Origin: Cercospora beticola | Lineage: Eukaryota > Ascomycota > Dothideomycetes > Mycosphaerellales > Mycosphaerellaceae | NCBI RefSeq assembly: GCF_033473495.1 | Contig: NC_088935.1 | Span: 1,674,001-1,738,000 of the forward strand | Reading direction: 5' to 3' | Length of the DNA stretch: 64,000 nucleotides | In this document: positions 31,151-43,998 of the stretch, piece by piece | Layout: each line of letters starts with the position of its first letter | Numbering within the stretch: the stretch's first letter is position 1 | Position numbers and translations under genes: made by a program | The notes under the pieces: generated by a model | What the model was told of the DNA's origin: nothing | Databases searched by the model: none | The model's input: the letters and a program-made list of their open reading frames with translations, nothing else

Positions 31151-34100
31151 AGTACCTATTTCTCCTTAGATCTAGACTCTTCTCTCTCTCCTTTTCCTAT
31201 CTCTCTCCTTTTCCCGTCTCTCTTCTTTTCCTATCTCTCTCTCTCGTCTCTACTCCGTCGTCGGCTCTACCTCTGCCTATATAAACTATTAGAGGCACTT
31301 AAGTACTATTAGGCGTTATACTACTAGTTTTATCCTCCTCGTAGTTAATAGTATAGTCTATATATTTATACTCTCTATTAATCGGATAAACTCGTTCCTA
31401 CTCTATACCGTATTCGGGTACTAGAGTAGGATATGTTTCCTCGTTTATCGTCTTACTCCGTACTCGTATACCGAGCTATCGAACTCTAGGATATTCCTCG
31501 TATATAGGTATATATTAAGCCCGATATACTCTATTCGGAGTAGTATTACGGCCGTACTCTCGGGGCAGGAGAGCCCTTTATGTTTCCGGTATCGGTTATT
31601 ATCTCCTCTCGTCTATATATACTATATAGAGGGCGCCTATAGGTCTATCTCCCGTCGTTAGGCTACTACGGTTCTCTAGCTTTCCTCCTACCGGAGGTAT
31701 CGAGTATTATATCTACTCTAGGCTTCGTTAGGCTACGCTTTACTCTATATATCGCGGCCGAGTTAGATATTGCCTATTTAGAGGGGATCTTCTATATATT
31801 ATCGGCAGTACGAGTTTCTAATCTTATAGTACTAACGCCGTATATATTTTGTTACTATTAGGTTTTCTATCTTCTAGATATATTAGGACGTCTTTTCGTA
31901 TAGGTAGTCTTTAATTAGTAGGGTACCTATTTCGTAGCGTAGCGCGTCTACCGGTATAGTATAGTAGGCTCCGGCTATTCGGCGTAGGTTAACGTTCTAG
32001 GCGACTTCGAAGAGTTATACGTTCGCTCGCTATTATATCGCCTATACTAGTCCGCTATATATAAGTATAGTTCGTATAATTATATTATATATTTGTCTTA
32101 TATAGAGTAGGTCGGCTCCCTATATAGACTACGAGAGTCCCTATAGTGCTTTAGTAGTCGCCCTTGCCTTTTATATAGTAGCCTCTATATTCGCCTTCTA
32201 GTTAAGCTTCGAGTCTACCTAGACTCCTAGGAAGCGTAGTAATTCTACTAGTTCGCCGTTAAACTCTACGATCGTAACCTTTGCTATTTTGTTCTATTTT
32301 CTCTTCCTTATAAAGTAGATTAGCTAGTATTTATTAGGAGCAAACTTAGCTCTATATCGCTCGGCCTAGATATAATACTTCTTATAGGCCCGTTCTAGCT
32401 TTTTATAGTTTCCTTCGGTCGTAGTACCGACTACTAGTATTCCTATATCGTCGACGAACTCTATTCTCGTCGTATCTCTACTCTCTAGTTATAGGAGGAG
32501 TTTAGACGCAAAAAATAGGAATAGGATTAGCGATAGAGTAGACCCCTATAGGATTCCTATTATTATCGCTTATTTGCTACTTATAGCGTTACCGAGTCGG
32601 AGGCTTATCGTACGGTCTATAAGGAATAACTTAACGAAGCTTATTAGCTATAGTAGGAAGTCTTTCTAGCGTAGGATATAGATAAGGCAGTCGTAGGAGA
32701 CTTTATCGAAGGCGCCGGAGATATCTAGGTAGAGTATTAATACTACCTTCGGCTTCGAGTAGCTCTATACTATATAGATCTATTTAGTTATTAACTCTAG
32801 TATAGATAGAGTAGAGCGGTTTAGTTAGGCTCCTATCTATATTACTAGAAGTAGGTCTCTTTCTTCTACGATAGCTAATATATATCGAGCGATAATAGCT
32901 TTAAGGAGCTTTACTATTATATTAAGTAGGGCGATCGGTCGGTATAACTTAGCCTCTATATAGTCCGGTTTTTAGGGCTTTCGTAGGACTACTATAGTTA
33001 AGTCTTTCTATATTTCGGGGTAGAAGCCTAGTCTCGTATATATAGAGAAGATATTAGATAGAGCTAGGGCGAGCGTACTAGTATACGCTTTAAGGAGCTC
33101 GTTCGGAATTATATCCGAGCCGGGTGCCTTGTTTTTCGGGAGTCGCTTTATTGCCTTAAGTACGTCTTCTATTATAATCTCTTAGTCGATTAGAATTATT
33201 AGGGTTTAAACTAGCTAGATATCGCTTAGGTCTACGTTAACTAGTAGTAGGAAGAAGTATACTACTAGGGCTCTCGCTTTGCCCTTATCGCTATTTTATA
33301 GATAGCCGCTTTAGGATCGAATAGGAGGGAATTAGAGGAGAGCGGCCTATTTCGGTTATCTCGCCTATTTCGCTAGTTTCTATACTTTGCTATTATCGGC
33401 TATAATTTCTCGGACGGTCTCTCGCTATACTTATATTATATCGCGTCGAATTTGTCTTTTTTTTATATTCTCGGCTTTTCGGTATAGGACGTAGTCGAGA
33501 ACGTCTCCGCTCTATCGCTATACCCGCTTTACCTAGTAGGTCTATTTCGTAAGGTAGCTGCATTCCGTAGTCTACTATATAGTAGTATATAGTAAGGGTT
33601 TTACGACTAGTACTTTTGCCCGGATTGCGAGCGTAATTGCGATAGTTAGGTCGATAGCTATCCGGTTAATATCCGTCGTAGAGTCTAGGCGTCGAGTAGT
33701 AACTTCGTCCGTAGTCGCTCTTATGCCTTCTCTAACTCCTTCCTAGTCGGCCTTCTTCTATTATAGGCGCAGCTTATATTAGGTATACTTATAAGATAGG
33801 AGGAGTTCGGTAGCTATAGGCCGGTAGTCGGAGCCGCAATCTAGTTCCTCTTCTACTTTATACTAGGCGAGGCTAAGGAATATATCTCTACTAACTTATA
33901 AGAGGTCTAGTATCTATCGGCTTCTCGGAGATTCCTAGGTAATAAGTCTCTTAGGTATAGCTAGTTATGCGTCGTTAGTTTCTATAATAGCTCTTAGCTT
34001 TAACGCTATCCGATATAGTCGAGAGTTGCCTTCTAACTAGTCCGGGTAGTATAGGTTAAAGTCTCCGACTATTATAAACTACTATTTGTCCTTAAGGAGT

Positions 34101-36035
34101 CTACTAATAGTCGGGAGCGTCCTCTCTTCGTAGCTCTCTATTAGTTACGGTAGATTATAGTAGTTAAGGACTACTATACTTTCGTAGTATATTTCGACTA
34201 TAACTATAACGATATCGTCTTCTACTATTATAGCTTTCTATATCTAGAGGTCGATTTCTTTAGAGATATACGTATACGTTCTCGCGGTTCCCGATCTAGA
34301 GATAATATAATAGTACTCCGGTATTTAGGATATTAGTTTCGTAGATAGATTAATCTAAGGTTCTTAAATAGCAACTATATAGTATCTCTTTAGGTCGAGT
34401 ACCTATAGGAAGAGGATTATTACCTTGTTTCTACTATAGTTTATATTATACTATAGGATAGTTAGGGTAGGTATATTATTTATTATCGTCTGCTATATTA
34501 TCGTCTATTAGGTTCCTAGTCGATACTACGTATCGTAAGGCTTCGGGCGCGCTAGAGAGAGGGATACGTACGTCGAAAGTATAGTCGTCGCCTCCTATAA
34601 AGCTCGTAATTTTACTCTAGCTATAGTCCCTTACTATCCGTATAATATCTATATTCCTTAGCCTTTCTAGCTCTTGCCTAGCTAGTATTATATCTGTCGG
34701 AGACTCTGCCCTTAGGCGCTTATCTCCCGTATCGTATATAGGTACCGGTAGTAGTAGTAGGGGTAGTAGTAGGGCTATATTCTCTATTATTAGGCTTGTC
34801 TTTATCGTTATTCGGTCGAGGAGGTTATATAGCGTAGTATAGGCTCTCTATGCCTTCTCCTTCTATATCTATTTTACTCGGTATTCTAACTACTATACCG
34901 TATATTTCCCTCCGTAGTTAGTATACTTATTGCTACTAGCTATATATATACTTATCTCGTGTTTCTCTATATACTTCCTATACTCTACTTCTATCTTATA
35001 GTACTTCTCGATATAGCTCTATTATATATATTTCCTATATTACGTAGGTCTATACTTCGAGAAGTATAGTTCGACTATCTAGAAGTACTCCTCGTAGGTA
35101 ATACTTTATAGGCAGATTTCCCTAGCCGTTTCGATATTATTTACTTCGATAACTACGCTCGTCGTCTTCCTACCTACTCTATAGGCTAGACCTTTTAGGA
35201 AGAATACTCGCTCGATAACTAAGCTAGAGTATAGTGTCCTATTACTTTAGACAAACTATACGATCGTATCGTTCGCGTTTATTTATATACTAGTTATCGG
35301 TACGTTATATACTAGTAGCTAGAAGCTGCCTTTCTCTATTCTTGCCGACTTTCTAAAACAAACTATTATCTACTTTTCGTCTCTTTCTAGTTCCTTTAGG
35401 CCGGCTTCGTTAGTAGCGAACACTCTTATCCTGTCGCGGGTTTTCTAGACCCCGACTACGTTGCCGCCCGCAGTTTTAATACTCTTAAGAATATCCGTAT
35501 AGGACCTCTCCTTTAGAGCTTCGCGTTCCTTTCCTTCTAGTACTCGGATTGTCGTTACGTAACTAACCGTAGGTATATAGTGCGTATCCTATTCTCTTTC
35601 GGTAGTCGCGGGGAGGGTAGTCTTTAGGGCCGCTACGCGTATTATAGCGGCGAGTTTGCTTACCTCTTTAGTAAGCTAGTCGATTCGGTCGCTCTAAGTA
35701 GATCGGAGGAGGAGTAGAGACGCGACTTCGTACGCGTCGCGGAAGGCGGAGAGGATAGAGTCCTTAAGTAAGAAGGTTTCGGTCTCGAGGACCTATCTAG
35801 CTCTATTAAGTCTATCTATTAGATCTATTTATATTTAGTATATTAGTATAGTAGTTACTAGGTTTATAGGGCGCGTTGCGCCCTTCGGAGTAACCTTTAG
35901 CGTCGCCGGCGGAGGCCTTAGTTAACTGCCTATTCCTCCGCCGCTATTACTAGAAGCCCTCCCGTCTATCTTTTTAGTTTGCTAGCTATCGCTAGCGGTT
36001 GCGTCGTCTTTGCTGTTTATGTTTTTTTAGACTAT
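31150..36035 (-). mobile_element. Degenerate LINE (Tad1-like non-LTR retrotransposon)
   Basis: Read on the minus strand, ORF1 is recognisable near 36000-34700, with TAGGNVVGVQKTRDRIRVFA around 35480-35420. The ORF2 endonuclease shows VGDFNLYYPD at about 34038-34068, where GDFN is the conserved APE-type motif. The reverse transcriptase shows GIL-stop-GSTLSLILFLF at about 32515-32558, a RIP-damaged form of the usual G-x-PQG-S-P-x-S block. It also has RIEFVDDIGILVVG at about 32430-32470, carrying the FVDD catalytic motif. The domain order EN before RT on one strand is that of Tad1-type fungal LINEs. Dozens of in-frame TAG/TAA codons make it inactive. End points are approximate. CpG is well preserved, unlike the Copia DNA to its right. 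Confidence 0.8.
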
Positions 36036-37400
36036 TATATATAATCTTAATAGATATATACTATAAATTCGAGTATTAAAATATCTAGATCTATACTATA
36101 ATTAATATCTATTTATACTATATTATATAGATTTATATCGGAATTACTAGCTATATAGCTATCTTAGTTCTCGCTTAATACGTCTATACTTTACGTACTA
36201 CTCGAATAGTACTATAGATAGTTAAATCGGATCGTAGTATAGAGATAATTCTAGCTACTAATATCTATTATATAGTTTATAAAGTCTACTACGAATAGTT
36301 ATAGAATCCGGACGATATACTAGTAGTATACCTAACTTTTAATAAGATATTTAAATATAGTACTAGTAAGATAAATTAGTATATTAAAGTATAGTAGAAT
36401 TAATAGATACCTATACTAAATAACTAGTATATATACTTCTATAAATTAAACGATCTTAGCTACTTTAATAATAGATCCTTAGCTAATAAGATCGCGTTTC
36501 TAGCGATATATATATACTAATTATATAGTATAAGGTTTATAAGTTTATTAGTATTTAGAACTACTATACTATCTATAAATAAATAAATAGGCTATATTCT
36601 ATTCTAAATATTCTATATAAGCTATTTTACTACTCTTAGCTTTATAATACTAGCTACTAAGAGCTACTACTATCTAAGAGTATATTAGATAGTATTAAGG
36701 AAGAATTAAAGGAATTTAGTATAACGACTTACTATTATAGTATTAACTACTTACTAATTTAATATATATAGACCTTAACGTCTATCTACTTAAAGATATA
36801 CTAGACTAGTACTACTAGGTAATATAGCTATATAGCTTTAAGCTACTAGTTAATAGTAGTATAATTAACTCTAATAGTAAATGTTTTTACTACTTTACTT
36901 ATATATAACTATATAGCTTAATTACTAATTATATAGCGTCTAATTAACTTCTAGTTCTAGCTAAGCTTAATAAGCCTCTTATAGCTTATAACTAGATACC
37001 TCTATAGTACGCTAAACGAGTATTTAGAGCGGCTAGTAATAAGCCGATTATTAATAATAATATAGAGCTAGTAGAGTTCGTAGAATACCTATAATTATAT
37101 ATCTCTAGAACTATAAACTATAATAGTTCTAGTATATAATATAGTATAAAAAGCTCTTCTTATTCTACTATAAATATAATAGTTCTATAGCGCTATACTA
37201 ATATAATTCTACTCTTCGATAGTCTAGTAATTTCTTTATATCTAATAAGCTTCTAAGATACCTTAACTAGTAATACTAATACTATAACTAATACCTAGAA
37301 TACCTTCTATACTATTAATTATTAAATTATATTCTCGTAGGTACTCGTCGGATAGATATAACGTAGTAGAAGTAGAGATAATAAGTAGGAACTAACCGAG
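36036..37400. other. RIP-mutated DNA between LINE and Copia remnants, unclassified
   Basis: Very AT-rich. A plus-strand coding-like stretch from 36951 to about 37400 is interrupted only by TAG and TAA, with no family I can name. A short palindrome (GGTTATATAACC) lies near 37455-37465. Confidence 0.35.
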
Positions 37401-40268
37401 TTAATTATATTAGTTAGTTATAGGTTATATCTTACTTCTAAGATAGGTATTAGCTAGGTTATATAACCTAGTATTATATAACCTATATTACCTAATCCTA
37501 ATCTCTAAAGTATCTCTTAGAATATCTAACTAGACTATACTTTCTAATACTCCTACTTAGGCTAGATAGTCTTCTACCTATATTTCTATATTTAAATCTA
37601 TCTCTAATTCTAAAGTCTAGAGTTTAATCTATAGTTAGAGTAGAGATCCTTTTACTTTTCTCTATATAAGCTAGAGTTATCTTATAAACTCCTAAAACTA
37701 TAGCCTATTCTTTAGTTTAGTTAGGCTATTAGTAACTATTTCTTTTATTAGAATATATTCTACTATAACCTTCCTCTACTACTAGAGATATCTAATATAG
37801 TTATATATAATATTAATATATTTAGATCTCTTATAGATATATATATTCTTAATAAGAGTTAAAGCTATCTAATTATCTTCTATAATTTATACTAGCTTTA
37901 GTTCTTTTACTATATTAGAATATACTTTTATAGTTAGTTAGAATAAGTATTCTCCTATTAACTCTATATAGTCTATCTCTCTTAAGAGTACTACTAGGAA
38001 CTAAGATTACTTTATATATATACTTATAGCTATATACTTAGCTTCTATTATTAATATTATAATAGACTTTTACTTCCTACTTATTTAAGAAACTAGAGCT
38101 CTATAAAGAAAGAAGATACTCCTAAGAATTAAGACTCTATCTACTTTATCTATTATATAGTTAGAGTCTAAATATTCTATTAGGCTTCCTCTATTTCTTC
38201 TAAATATTAGTTCTAAGTCTTAGAATAACTTTAAGTATCTTACTAGTTTCTTTAGAGCTTATATATACCTCTTAGTCGAGTCTAAGATATATAAGCTTAA
38301 TCTTCTAAGAGAGAAAGTAATATCTAGTCTTATTATAACTATAGGCTATATCTAGATACTAGTTTAGCTTTAGTACTCTATCTTATTTTCTCTCTTATTA
38401 TATAAGCCTATTAGTTTTAGGCTATTATAACTATCTATTAGTAAGAGAGTTAGGTTAGCTATCTCTTTAGTTATTCCTAGCTTTATAAGATTCTTCTAAG
38501 ATAAAGTATTCTTAATTAAGCTTTAAAGTTCTAGCTTATTTATCTCTTATTAACTTTATTCTAAGGATTTTCTCTAGTTCTCTAAGATCTTTAATCTTAA
38601 ATACTTTATCTAGCTATTTCTTAAACTAAAGTATATCTTCTAGCTTTAGTACTATAATTAGAATATTATCTATATAAGTTAGAATTAGAATATTCCTTTC
38701 CTAGTAAATAAGAAAGTATAGGTCTACTTCTAATTATATAAACCTAATCTATTTTAACTTTAAGATATAGAGTTTATTCTAGTCTCTTACTACTTACTTT
38801 AGTTTATATAAGCTTCTTAGGATTTATAGGACTATATTAGATAGAATCTTAACTCCTAGTAGTAGAATTATAAAGATTTCTTCTTAAAGTTTACTCTTAG
38901 TAAATATATTATTTATATCTACTTAGTAGAGTTCTAGATCCTACTTATAAACTATAGCTATAAATACTCTTAAAGTATTATACCTAACTATTAGTATAAA
39001 GGTCTCTTAGAAATTAACTCTAAACTTCTAAAAGAAACTTCTTATAACTAGTTTTACTTTAAACTTCTTAATAGCTCTACTAATTAATCTCTTTATATTA
39101 AATACTTACTTAGATATAATAAGGTTTACTCCTTTAGATAGAACTATCTCTATCTAGATATTATTACTTCTTAATATAGTTAGTTCCTTTTAGACTATAT
39201 TCTTCTATATATATTTCTATTTAGAATCCTAAATTACTTTCTTATAGAACTTTAGAATAGATACCTCTTATCTCTATATAGAGACTTAAGAAGTAATTAC
39301 TATAAATATAGACTTCTAAACTTCTAATAGAGCTTCCTAAATCTACTTCTATTCTTAGCTTTAGACTTAGCTAAGAAATACCTTATAATACTTAGTACTA
39401 GGCTTCTTCTTCTATCTATATTCTCTCTATTTCTTCTAAAGTACTTATCTTATTACTATACTATAAGCTTTTAGCTCTAGGCCTAGCTCTTTATTAAAGA
39501 TAGATCTCCTTCTCTTTTAGCTATAAGTTTAGTTTTAGTTCTTCTTCTAATCTCTATTTCCTTATAGGTCCTACTATATAATATTTGATTCTTTTACTTT
39601 AGAATATAGTCTTCTACTAGTACTAGAACTAGCTTATTTATTAACTTCCTAGCTTAGCTTAAGTAGTTTAGTAGTTCTACTTTTCTTCTACTAGAGTTAT
39701 AGTTCTCTAGAGTTTTCTTCTTCTAGATTCTCTATCCTCTAGTACTCCTTCTTATTCTTTAGTAGAGGTAGTAACTATATAAAGAGTATTTAGCTAGAAC
39801 CTATAGGTTTAGTTACTATAGCTATAGATATAGTAGCTATAGAAAGTATAACTACTATTAGCTTCTTTAGAGGTCTACTAACTAGATTTCTAATAGGTAT
39901 ACTACTTACTTAATTAAGCTTAGGAATATTTAGCTCTATATCTCCTCCTTTCTTATACTTAAACTAAGTAGTAGTATTATAGGCTTTAATAGCCCTTATA
40001 TTAGGCTCCTAGAAGAGCTATATTTTAGTAGTATTAGGAATATATCTAATAAATATAGTATCTTTACTTCTATTTATTAGTTTATTTAATCTTATCTCTA
40101 CTAGCTAGGACTTAGAATCTATATAGACTACTACTTTATAACTCTAAACTCTAAAGTATAATACTAAGAGTTAAATATCTAAAAAGGCTTCCTTAGATAA
40201 TACTTTAAATCTATTAATTTCTAGACTATTAGGAAGAGAATTTCTAATAACTATATAGGCTACTAAGA
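37400..40268 (-). mobile_element. Degenerate Copia (Ty1) retrotransposon fragment
   Basis: The minus strand around 38945-38860 reads LELY-stop-VDINNIFTKSKL then EEIFI, the RIP-damaged form of the Copia RT block normally built around D-x-N-x-AF. At about 38690-38640 it reads ILTYIDNILIIV, the Copia Y-x-D-D motif with the second Asp codon changed to Asn (GAT to AAT, a RIP-type G-to-A). Integrase would lie toward 40200. CpG is scarce here compared with the LINE and the Gypsy DNA, pointing to an older or differently mutated layer. It is truncated on the right by the Gypsy LTR at 40269. Left end uncertain. Confidence 0.7.
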
Positions 40269-40463
40269 TATAAGAGCTAGGAGTATATAGCTCGAGAGGT
40301 ATAGCTTATTAGGTATTAAGGTATAACGGCTAGTACTACTTATACTTAGTATAGGATAAAAGTATATAGAACGTATATAAACGAAGAAGGTAAGAATTAT
40401 TCTTAATATCTCTAGATAGAGAGTCTAGAGGCGCTTAATATATTACTATATTCTACTCTTATA
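40269..40463 (+). repeat. LTR of truncated Gypsy element A (195 bp)
   Basis: Same family as the LTRs at 42516-42710 and 49129-49323 but in the opposite orientation. Ends are TATAAGAG and CTCTTATA, which are inverted repeats of each other; RIP of TG...CA termini would give TA...TA. Confidence 0.85.
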
Positions 40464-42515
40464 ATTATAATTCTTCTATCTTATCGAGAGTAGCGATCTA
40501 TTAAGGCCTATTATACTTACGCGAAACGTATCTATCTAGCGGACTAATCGTAACGACGATATACTAAATAATAGATAGCTATTAGACTATATCGAAGAGA
40601 TATTAGAATCCGGAATAGTATAAGCTAAAAAGAAATAGAATAAGAATATAAATAATACCGACGACGCTAGTAACGCGTATATAATACGTAGGCGCCTCTA
40701 AGCTAAAAATAATACGTTACGTAAATAGCTAGAGATTCGTACTCTTAAGGCTAAGAACGAATACTTACTAAGAGAAGTATAGATAATTAAATTACTAGTA
40801 CGGCTAAGTATAATAGCGCTAGGCCTCGGATAGCTAATACTTTAGTAAGGCGGCGCGTCTATAAGTTATACGAGTAGCGTACGTTCCGAAAGTAACGAGT
40901 ATAGCTTATACGAGTCTATTAAGCTACGTACGCCTAAGCTCTTTAAGAGTAAAACTATAAAGGAGGTATACGAATTTATCTATACTCTCGAAGTAAACTT
41001 TATAGCTATACTAAAGAGGTTTCCGACGGATTACTAGAAGGTAATTATAGGTAATATATACCTCGTAGACGAAGCGTAAGAGATATAGTATAATAAATAC
41101 CTAGGCGTTCTACTTATAGGATATACCTAGTCTTAGTTCTATTAATTCCTATATAATATTATCGAGGATTAAGCGAACTTTATACTTCTCGTAACTATAG
41201 AATACGAGAATATACGCTAGAATAAGAGCTAGAGCGTACGATAGTTTATAATAGACTTTAGTAACCTAGAGTTTTAGTTAGGTAACTATACTAAGGTATA
41301 GCTAGTACGCTAGTTCCTTATAAAACTAAAGCTATTACTATATAAGGATATTATTAAGAACTATACTATCCCTAATAAGCGTACTAACCTTATTACTCTA
41401 GCGAGGTACTTCGAGTAAGCTAAGAAGGCTATACCTCGTAAGCTATATCGTAGTAATACTAAGAATAAGTAGGCTAAGCGTAAGCGTATCGATAGTAATA
41501 CTTCTTATAAAGAAGCCTCCGGTTCGACTAGTAGCTAACGTAATACCTATAGTAGTAAGCCGAAAAGTAAATATAGAGATAAAGGTAAAGATAAGAGCTA
41601 GTAACCTACGTACTTTATATATAACGAGGTTAGCTATATTAGTCCTAACTACTCGAACTCTAAGAAAGATAGTAATAAGCCGGCTATTCGTAGAGTAACT
41701 ATAGTAAAGGAGTAGAGAGCGAAAAAAGCTAAAGCGCCGGAGATAATACGCGAGTTACTAGTACTAAACTAGATAGTAATAACTCTCTACTAGTTTAGAG
41801 CGTACTAGCGATACGTATAGAAGAAGAAGTCGAAACGTAGTTAGGTAGTAAGCTAGCTACTTTCCTTCTCGACGATACTATAGATATTAATATAATATTA
41901 AGAGCCTTTATACTATAGTATAACCTACTAATAAGGCCGAATATAGCTCTACTACTAGTTACTATCTTTATAGGTAAATTAGACTACTATTATAGTACGT
42001 ACTATATATATATATAGATCGTAGACTCTAGTAGTAAGGAGCGATCTATAGATAGTATCTTCTATATATATAATATACTAACTTCTAACGTAATCTTAGG
42101 CCGTCTATAGCGATATACTTAATATATACTAGCTAGTAGCGCTATAGATAAATAGCTATATAGTAACGATCGTTTTAGTAAGTTCGAAGTCCGAGAAGCC
42201 TATAAGTTCTTTAAGGATCTTTAGAAGATACTAGTAGTATTTATAGTAAGCCTAAGTAAGATAGATAATAAGGTTAAGCCTATCTCTAAGAAGTTCTATC
42301 GTTTTAACGATATTCTTAATCTAATAGAGGAAATAAGAAGTAAGCTAGTTAATAGTATAGAGTATACGATTAACCTACGGCCTAGAACTATACTACTATT
42401 CTATCTACTATATTACTAGTCGGAGTAAGAATTAGACGAGCTTAAGGAGTACCTAAAGATAGGACTCGAGTACGATTAGATCGAGCGTTCTAATAGCGAG
42501 ATAGGTACGCCTATT
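40269..42515 (+). mobile_element. Truncated Gypsy element A (5' LTR, gag, protease, start of RT)
   Basis: Plus-strand remnant: a 195-bp LTR then a gag-like region (40560-41700). A former CCHC zinc knuckle lies at 41611-41652, where all four ligand positions are now Tyr codons (TAC or TAT). Protease and the start of RT follow, ending abruptly at 42515 where the LTR of element B begins. It is collinear over its full 2,247 bp with the inverted 5' portion of element B (49323 down to 47078, 2,246 bp), so the pair forms long inverted arms. The distal half of element A is not found beyond element B. Confidence 0.8.
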
Positions 42516-42710
42516 TATAAGAGTAGAATATAGCAATATATTAAGCGCCTCTAGACTCTCTGTCTAGAGATATTAAGAATAATTCTTGCCTCCTTCGTTT
42601 ATATACGTTCTACGTGCTTTTATCCTATACTAAGTATAAGCGGTACTAGCTATTATACCTTAACGCCTAACAAGCTACGCCTTTCGAGCTATATACCTCT
42701 AGCTCTTATA
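42516..42710 (-). repeat. 3' LTR of Gypsy element B (195 bp)
   Basis: Starts TATAAGAG and ends CTCTTATA. It keeps several CA and TG dinucleotides (GCAAT, CTGTCT, ACGTGC) that are TA in the partner LTR, so it was mutated less. Confidence 0.9.
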
Positions 42711-42979
42711 ACTGTCTCCTCTCTCTAATAGAGCTACCTTAGCTCGTAGAGGAGACTATATATTTCCGTCGTCTTAGTATAGTATCTAGTACGTTCGTAC
42801 TACTTCTTATATACGTAAATATCGAGTCGAGCCTTAGTTCGTAGCTAGTTACTATATAGTAACTCTCCGTAGTAATAGGCTTATTAATAGTACGTACTAT
42901 CGGCGCTCGCGCTATAAGGCGCCGGCGTACTATAAATTCGTCGTATACTCTTCGTATGTTTTCTTTATTAACTATCTAT

Positions 42980-43998
42980 ATTTAGTAAGCTCTTCGTATC
43001 TAACTCGTACTATATACTTAACTATCTAGTACTACTCTCGTACGCGACCTATAAGTAATATACCTCTAAGAAGAGCTGCCGCCGCTCCCGCTGCCCCGGC
43101 CGCTAACTATCTCTCTCGTATAGTAGACGACCTACCGAAAGCAGAGGACGATAATAACTAGCGCTACCTCCTATACCTCGTAGACCGTAAGTCGCGTAGT
43201 TCGTATACGTATCGTATGCTTCGAGTCTGCTAACTTCTTATACCTAGCCGTCGAGCCGCGCTATAATAGTAATATAAAGCTCGGTTAGTAGCTAAACTAT
43301 ATTCGCTATAGTAGGTCTAACTATAAGTATATCTATATTACCTATCCCGACCTTATAAAGTAGGCGTAGCGCGCGCGCTACTACCGCCGCCTGCTACGTA
43401 TAAGCAGGCGCGCCGTACGCCTCTAGTAGCTCCGCCGACGCCTCGATAACGTAGGCGAGGCTATCGCTACTACTCTTAAGCGCCTATAGAGCAACTCGGG
43501 CAAGTCCGCCGGTATCTTCTCTACGCCGAAGAAAGCTAGCGAGGCGCTAGCTACTAGTATACTCTCTACTAACGAGCTCGTAGCGACAAGTATAGGTCTC
43601 GCTATCTAGTACGGTATATTCGAGCTAGAGTACGAGGTATATCTTATATCCTACTAGTCGCCTACTCCTCTCGTATAGTACTAATTCGTATAATAGAAGC
43701 TCCGCCTACTTAGCGCCTCTAGTAAGGCTCTAGACCTCGCCGTCGCCTCCGCCTACTCCGGCTAGTCTACTTAGGACGAGAGAGAGCTCTCTAAGCTCGA
43801 GGTAGATAATAAGAAGGAGAGTAAGGAGGAGGATAATAAGGAGGATAATAAGGCTATAGATATAGGCGTAGCCGGCGAGTAGCCTACGGGCCTCGCGCTT
43901 TTCTTCTACTAGGCTCTCGCGGTACTCTTACGTCTCGCCGGTCCTAGGCTATATACTTCTATTACGCGTAGTATACGCTATACCTATAGGTACTATAA
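42980..43998 (+). pseudogene. Antisense coding-like stretch inside Gypsy element B, RIP-mutated
   Basis: In one plus-strand frame, 43434-43998 reads as protein-like sequence interrupted only by TAG and TAA. Examples are RRRLDNVGEAIATTLKRL, SNSGKSAGIFSTPKKASEAL, ATSILSTNELVATSIGLAI and an acidic KLEVDNKKESKEEDNKEDNK. GC content is higher than the surroundings. It lies between the gag-pol end and the 3' LTR and runs opposite to gag-pol. It resembles no domain I know. It could be an accessory antisense ORF of the element or captured host sequence. Confidence 0.45.
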
